Source: Bacillus sp. ISL-34
GTDB taxonomy: Bacteria > Bacillota > Bacilli > Bacillales > DSM-1321
Length of the DNA stretch: 64,000 nt
NCBI RefSeq assembly: GCF_018613325.1
Contig: NZ_JAGGQJ010000025.1
Coordinates: forward strand, 166,071-230,070
Reading direction: 5' to 3'
The position numbers were made by a program, and so were the translations under genes. Each line of letters opens with the position of its first letter. The first letter of the stretch is position 1. The notes under the pieces are model-generated. The model had not been told where the DNA came from. It searched no databases and saw only the letters and a program-made list of their open reading frames with translations. Positions 61,654 to 64,000 of the stretch are shown in pieces.

Positions 61654-62715
61654 TTATTTTTTAAAAGCTTCTTCTATATAACCATTTGTCCAAATAACAT
61701 CTTCAGTAGTATCCTGTTTAGTAGAAACGCCTGACAACTTGCCAAATTCAACTAACGGATCTTGGGCATTATCCCAAGCTTCTTGATTCATTTCTCCATA
61801 GCCTTTAAAAGTGCTTTTCAATCCGATTATTGATTCCTCTAGAATATCAACATCAATTCCATCAAAATAAGATACGATAGATTCGGCTGCCTCTCTTGGA
61901 TTATTACGTGTAAATTCCATACCTTTCCCAATTGCCCGAACCACTTTCAAAGATGTTTCGTGATTTTCTTCTAAGTATTCTTTTTTAGCAAAAACAGCTT
62001 CCCAGACCATATTCCCATACATTGGCTCTTCACTTGTATTGATTACAATCTCACCAACATTTTTACTTTCCGCTTGTAAACCCATTGGAGGTGATGCTAT
62101 TCCCCCGTCAACAATTCCCTCCTGCATACCGCCAATCTTCGATCCATCTCCTGCTAATTTGACGGTTTTAAGAGTATTGGGATCAACACCATGCATTTGC
62201 ATTAAATATCGGGTGTATACGTCTCCAGAATCGCCAACAAGGTTAGTGCCAATGGTTGCGCCATTCAATGAAGCAACTTTATCTTCAAGTGTTGAGTCTT
62301 TAGAAACATTCTTTTTCTTTTGATATTGTTTAGAGAGAGTAATTTGATAGGTTAGCGCTGAATTTAAAGATTGAATAGCCAATAAATCTTCACCTTTGTC
62401 AAGAGGAGTGAACATACTTCGAGGACCTGAGACCGCAAACTGAGCTTCACCTGATAATACAGAAGCAATTACTTGTGCTCCACCACCACCAGATACAATC
62501 TCTGCTTCAATTCCTTCTTTTTCAAAAAACCCTTGCTCGATGGCTACATACAATGGGGCAACTGACAATAACCGTGCAGGTTCCGTAAAAGTAAGCTTAA
62601 CCGTTTTTCCTTCTGAATTCCCTTTATTTTCTGTAGTTGTTTCGTCACTTGGACCGCATGCAGATACTAATAACACCAAACAAAGCAGAACGAACGCCAA
62701 TTTATTCTTAAACAT
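61654..62715 (-). CDS. ABC substrate-binding lipoprotein, NMT1/SsuA type
   Basis: This 353-residue lipoprotein has the lipobox LLVSACG (Cys20). The periplasmic-binding fold of the NitT/TauT (NMT1) class shows VAIEQGFFEKEGIEAEIVSG and a late VRAIGKGMEFTRNNP. The bound ligand is unknown; sulfonates, pyrimidine precursors or similar are possible. No desulfonase (ssuD) or tauD gene lies in the window, so the sulfonate assignment is weak. First gene of a three-gene operon; start behind GGGAGG. Confidence 0.92.
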   Translation of the reverse strand: MFKNKLAFVLLCLVLLVSACGPSDETTTENKGNSEGKTVKLTFTEPARLLSVAPLYVAIEQGFFEKEGIEAEIVSGGGGAQVIASVLSGEAQFAVSGPRSMFTPLDKGEDLLAIQSLNSALTYQITLSKQYQKKKNVSKDSTLEDKVASLNGATIGTNLVGDSGDVYTRYLMQMHGVDPNTLKTVKLAGDGSKIGGMQEGIVDGGIASPPMGLQAESKNVGEIVINTSEEPMYGNMVWEAVFAKKEYLEENHETSLKVVRAIGKGMEFTRNNPREAAESIVSYFDGIDVDILEESIIGLKSTFKGYGEMNQEAWDNAQDPLVEFGKLSGVSTKQDTTEDVIWTNGYIEEAFKK

Positions 62716-62906
62716 ATTCCTTACCTCCCTAAATCAGATATATTTTTAGTTCAATTGAAAATTGTCTATTAAATATTCCCATTCCTCCCCCTGTTTTTTG
62801 TTTTATATTCAAAACATAATTTCATATACATATCAATTCTAAATCAGCTGTCCCATTATGGTCAATTATAATTTCGGAAAATTTAGATAATTAAGTGGAT
62901 TGCTGC

Positions 62907-62944
62907 ACAAAAAAAAGACACTCTTTTAAACCATGTGTGTCCTT
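62907..62944 (-). terminator. Minus-strand hairpin upstream of the importer
   Basis: AAAGGACAC...GTGTCTTTTTTTT on the minus strand. It faces away from any intact upstream gene and may insulate the importer promoter. Confidence 0.6.
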
Positions 62945-63019
62945 TAACTAACTGCTTTAAAGTAAATAGATAAATAACATTTCTATATTATTTCCTGAAA
63001 AATCATCTATATTTGATAT

Positions 63020-63077
63020 TTGATTAATCTCACATTGAGATATATAATAAAAACAAGAAAAAAAGAAAGCGTTTTCA
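63020..63077 (+). promoter_or_regulatory. Promoter and cre-like site of the 48-residue gene
   Basis: TTGATT (63020-63025), 17 bp and TATAAT (63043-63048). The spacer contains ATCTCA-CAT-TGAGAT, a 15-bp palindrome. AGAAAGCGTTTTCA (63064-63077) matches the cre consensus TGAAAGCGNTTNCA at all but the first base, downstream of the -10, where CcpA binding represses. Confidence 0.68.
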
Positions 63078-63123
63078 ATGTTTAAATACTTCGTTACTTC
63101 TCATACTATAAGGAGGATTTAAG

Positions 63124-63270
63124 ATGAGCCAAGTAGAAAGAAATTCCAAATTGCAGAAATTAATTGAGCAACAAAAATTCAATGAGAAAGAAATTTCCTG
63201 GATGACAGATTCACAGATTGAATATTATCACTGGCTCTATTTTGATGACTCTGTTTATGATTATATGTAA
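63124..63270 (+). CDS. 48-residue conserved-looking small protein (BH0509-like)
   Basis: The ATG at 63124 lies 7 bases behind a perfect AAGGAGG. The protein reads MSQVERNSKLQKLIEQQKF, NEKEISWMTDSQIEYYHWLY and FDDSVYDYM. It is acidic, helical, with no membrane segment. The WMTD..IE..Y pattern resembles the short BH0509 family (I recall it; not checked). It has its own promoter, palindrome, cre-like site and terminator, strong signs of a real, carbon-regulated gene. Confidence 0.78.
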   Translation: MSQVERNSKLQKLIEQQKFNEKEISWMTDSQIEYYHWLYFDDSVYDYM

Positions 63271-63288
63271 CTCAAATATAAAATGATA

Positions 63289-63334
63289 AAAAGCGGGAAA
63301 AACATTGATAATTCAGGGTTTCCCGCTTTTACTT
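63289..63334 (+). terminator. Terminator of the 48-residue gene
   Basis: AAAAGCGGGAAA pairs perfectly with TTTCCCGCTTTT, followed by ACTTTT, 18 bases after the stop. Confidence 0.88.
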
Positions 63335-63659
63335 TTATCACTTTCAGAAATAATCCAACAACATTAAGGGATCATATAAATCCAGAATCTTATCATCTAA
63401 CTTGATAACTCAGCCTTTACGATAAATTTCCGAGCCGATGATATATGTTATGTAAACTAGAAAATTGTGTAATAAAAGAGGATCCTTAAAGCCCCTACTC
63501 TTATGTACGATGACACAAAGATAAGTACATTGGGGACATGAATTTGAGTACATAGAGTTATTAATCCACTCAAAACCGCACCAATTCAATCTCTAACTGT
63601 TTTGAGATACAAAATCGAGTACATTATAAACAATACAGTCATATAAATTTATCTGTAAA
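63335..63659. other. Gap with no gene seen
   Basis: AT-rich, all frames broken. The only structure is the hairpin at 63661-63696 that follows. Confidence 0.5.
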
Positions 63660-63660
63660 C

Positions 63661-63696
63661 AAAAAGGGGAATGCAATATCTATACCCTCCCCTTTT
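63661..63696 (-). terminator. Terminator below the 63734-63982 gene
   Basis: On the minus strand AAAAAGGGGA...TCCCCTTTTT, 38 bases after the stop. It supports transcription of the small gene. Confidence 0.6.
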
Positions 63697-63733
63697 TCGA
63701 ACACAACTTATTTTTTTAATCTTCTTGATTATT

Positions 63734-63982
63734 TTATAAAAAAGATTGATCATTTTTGTGATCCTTAATGAACTCCCTCAGTTTAATTGATAATGCTCGC
63801 GAATACTCGCTTATTCGCAGGATTTCAAACCACATGGTATAGGTTGCTTTAGATGAACGAAAGAGATCGGACCGTTTTGATAAGATGAGGGCAGATTGAA
63901 ATAGGGGATCTGTTAAAAATCCCATATTATTACATATGCTGCACACATTTTCCACGCTGCCCCTGGATGCTTTCCCTCCCAT
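63734..63982 (-). CDS. Hypothetical 82-residue protein
   Basis: The frame reads GGKASRGSVENVCSICNNMG, FLTDPLFQSALILSKRSDLF and RALSIKLREFIKDHKNDQSF. It has a pair of cysteines (CSIC) near the N-terminus and helical character after it. An in-frame stop lies just upstream of the ATG and I see no good binding site, so the true start may be internal or the gene a remnant. It is followed by a terminator. I do not recognise the family. Confidence 0.4.
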   Translation of the reverse strand: MGGKASRGSVENVCSICNNMGFLTDPLFQSALILSKRSDLFRSSKATYTMWFEILRISEYSRALSIKLREFIKDHKNDQSFL

Positions 63983-64000
63983 GTCTCAACGGGTCATAAT

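Overview
The window looks like chromosomal DNA from an endospore-forming, AT-rich member of the Bacillaceae. Ribosome binding sites are strong AGGAGG types, TTG and GTG starts are common, and there are spore genes (CotD, CotF-like proteins, SirA). The block lexA-yneA-yneB-ynzC-tkt-sirA-yneF has the Bacillus subtilis gene order. A Peribacillus/Bacillus simplex-like host is my inference from gene content; the sequence alone does not prove the species. I see no rRNA, tRNA or CRISPR array.

Layout. 1-3.4 kb: an IDEAL-domain protein cut by the window edge, an Rrf2 regulator, and a yraDEGF-adhB-like spore/alcohol dehydrogenase cluster with two divergent CotF-like pairs. 3.7-9.0 kb: the SOS/replication block with yneF, sirA, tkt, ynzC, yneB, yneA and lexA. 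9.2-12.7 kb: a dead LysM hydrolase and a quercetinase module (TetR repressor, qdoI, MFS exporter) with two operator-like palindromes. 12.7-18.3 kb: gene debris, a repeat element, a secreted lipase, a phage-like Cro/CI pair, a LysM amidase and a broken alpha/beta hydrolase. 18.4-25.4 kb: a phosphotransferase, CotD, GNAT, a frameshifted P-loop kinase, a soluble GAF histidine kinase, a second DNA clamp (DnaN paralogue) and a paired SMR exporter.

25.5-29.6 kb is the trehalose operon treP-treA-treR, with twin TreR operators and a cre site at its promoter. 29.8-31.4 kb holds a CGNR/ABATE regulator and an HPP membrane protein sharing a 13-bp upstream motif. 31.5-38.2 kb holds AlkC and a xanthine dehydrogenase operon (pucB-D-E-C-A). 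39-43.7 kb holds an aldo/keto reductase and a lactose-type PTS built around a MupG-like hydrolase. 44-53.5 kb holds a small ribbon-helix-helix protein, a NaK-type channel with an odd selectivity filter, an ABC-F protein with an attenuator-like leader, MneS, a two-component system with an anchored hydrolase, and two small enzymes. 53.7-64 kb holds a monooxygenase, GNAT, a methyltransferase, an exported LamG-phosphoesterase, an EamA transporter, a SsuABC/TauABC-type importer and a 48-residue gene behind a cre-like site.

The most unusual structural signal is a dispersed family of GC-richer intergenic repeats. Three copies of unit A (about 130 bp) each carry a roughly 40-bp hairpin on the same side. 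Two copies belong to a diverged sister unit B, and two more hairpins stand alone, one placed as a terminator. Degraded genes lie next to several copies, which suggests recurrent rearrangement of accessory DNA. Other leads are the attenuator with a 14-codon leader before the ABC-F gene, the CGNR/HPP shared operator candidate, the extra clamp gene, the MupG-PTS unit and several conserved-looking small ORFs.
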